From the NCBI RefSeq assembly GCF_047730085.1, contig NZ_CP159830.1, forward strand, positions 1,240,001-1,304,000: 64,000 nt of DNA, read 5' to 3'. Of the stretch, positions 63,674 to 64,000 are shown piece by piece (the first letter of the stretch is position 1; every line of letters begins with the position of its first letter). The notes under the pieces are model-generated. The model did no database searches, was not told the DNA's origin, and was given only the letters and a program-made list of their open reading frames with translations. The DNA is from Njordibacter sp937773555. Lineage in GTDB: Bacteria; Pseudomonadota; Gammaproteobacteria; Pseudomonadales; Balneatricaceae. The position numbers and the translations under genes are program-made.

Positions 63674-64000
63674 GTGACTGAAAAAATACTCAACGCATGG
63701 TATCGAGGGGCTTGGTGGTTATACTTATTACAGCCCTTGGCTTGTCTGTACCTATGGCTTAGAAGTTGGCATATTTATAGGCAGCCTAAGCTCGGAAAAA
63801 ACCTTCTTCCCCTAGTAGTTATTGGCAACATTACTGTTGGAGGTACAGGCAAAACGCCACTGGTAGTAGCTCTTGTTGCCGCGTTAAAAAGTAAAGGTTT
63901 GCGCTGTGCCATTATTAGTCGTGGCTACGGCAGCAAGGTTGGTGCTGGACCCCACTGCGTTACTGCAGAAGACAATGCTCATACCGTTGGTGATGAACCG
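63674..64000 (+). CDS. lpxK: Tetraacyldisaccharide 4'-kinase, 5' part
   Basis: 109 N-terminal residues are visible; the gene runs off the right edge. The start is GTG 63674 (MTEKILNAWYRGAWWLYLLQ), since the nearest ATG (63663) hits a stop four codons later. The membrane anchor is followed by Walker A VIGNITVGGTGKTPLVVALV and SRGYGSKVG, typical of LpxK, which phosphorylates the lipid A disaccharide. MsbA, usually just upstream, is absent here. Confidence 0.9.
   Translation, partial: MTEKILNAWYRGAWWLYLLQPLACLYLWLRSWHIYRQPKLGKNLLPLVVIGNITVGGTGKTPLVVALVAALKSKGLRCAIISRGYGSKVGAGPHCVTAEDNAHTVGDEP

Noticed and set aside
1..64000. CRISPR arrays, tRNA/rRNA genes, transposases or prophage genes
   Set aside because: No regularly spaced repeats, cloverleaf genes, transposase or phage proteins were recognised on either strand.

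Overview
The window looks like a chromosomal segment of a heterotrophic, probably marine gammaproteobacterium of moderate GC. The evidence is the complete Na+-translocating NADH:quinone reductase operon (nqrABCDEF-apbE-nqrM), a soluble transhydrogenase, lolC/lolD, comEC and lpxK in the neighbourhood usual for gammaproteobacteria, CsiV next to Mfd, and HlyU-type, VF530-type and DUF2164 small proteins. No genus is assigned. No rRNA, tRNA, insertion sequence, prophage or CRISPR array was seen.

Region 1 (1-4.3 kb): the 5' part of a maleylacetoacetate isomerase-like GST, cut by the window edge, divergent from a MarR regulator. The MarR gene overlaps a DUF2164 pseudogene with two in-frame stops. 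A ChaC-like gamma-glutamylcyclotransferase and a UshA-like periplasmic 5'-nucleotidase follow.

Region 2 (3.8-18.5 kb) is an amino-acid/organic-acid catabolic block. An Lrp/AsnC regulator diverges from an EamA transporter, a diaminopropionate ammonia-lyase and an M24 creatinase/prolidase-fold hydrolase. A LysR regulator diverges from a beta-alanine:pyruvate aminotransferase and a methylmalonate/malonate-semialdehyde dehydrogenase. Next come HlyU, an orphan hydantoinase-A/oxoprolinase protein, a beta-hydroxyacid dehydrogenase, a malyl-CoA lyase-like enzyme and an MFS transporter.

Region 3 (18.6-23 kb): polysaccharide deacetylase, 4-oxalocrotonate-tautomerase-like protein, EamA transporter, Cds1-type cysteine desulfhydrase and MetA (homoserine O-succinyltransferase).

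Region 4 (23.3-41.3 kb) carries uptake and nitrogen-compound catabolism. It holds a branched-chain-amino-acid-type binding protein, a FadL-type porin, TruC, and an ABC operon livG-livF-livH-livM. These are followed by a class II aldolase, VF530 protein, a CSAD/GAD-like PLP decarboxylase, an Imm22-like protein, a SpeB-type agmatinase divergent from a convincing creatinase, an 8-oxoguanine-deaminase-type amidohydrolase, a GMC oxidoreductase and an MFS transporter. Several enzymes converge on urea/ammonia release and on beta-alanine or malonate semialdehyde, so the block reads as a scavenging island for small nitrogenous metabolites (creatine, agmatine, diaminopropionate, oxidised purines).

Region 5 (41.4-64 kb) is core genome: a PsrA-like TetR regulator overlapping an MscS channel and a GGCT-like gene, CsiV, Mfd, a long-form GAPDH, the Nqr operon, Sth, LolC/LolD, DUF2062, ComEC and the start of LpxK at the right edge.

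No clearly undescribed multi-gene system was found. The best candidates are the diaminopropionate/M24 locus, the creatinase/agmatinase pair, the binding-protein/FadL pair beside a liv operon, and the TetR-MscS-GGCT overlapping operon.
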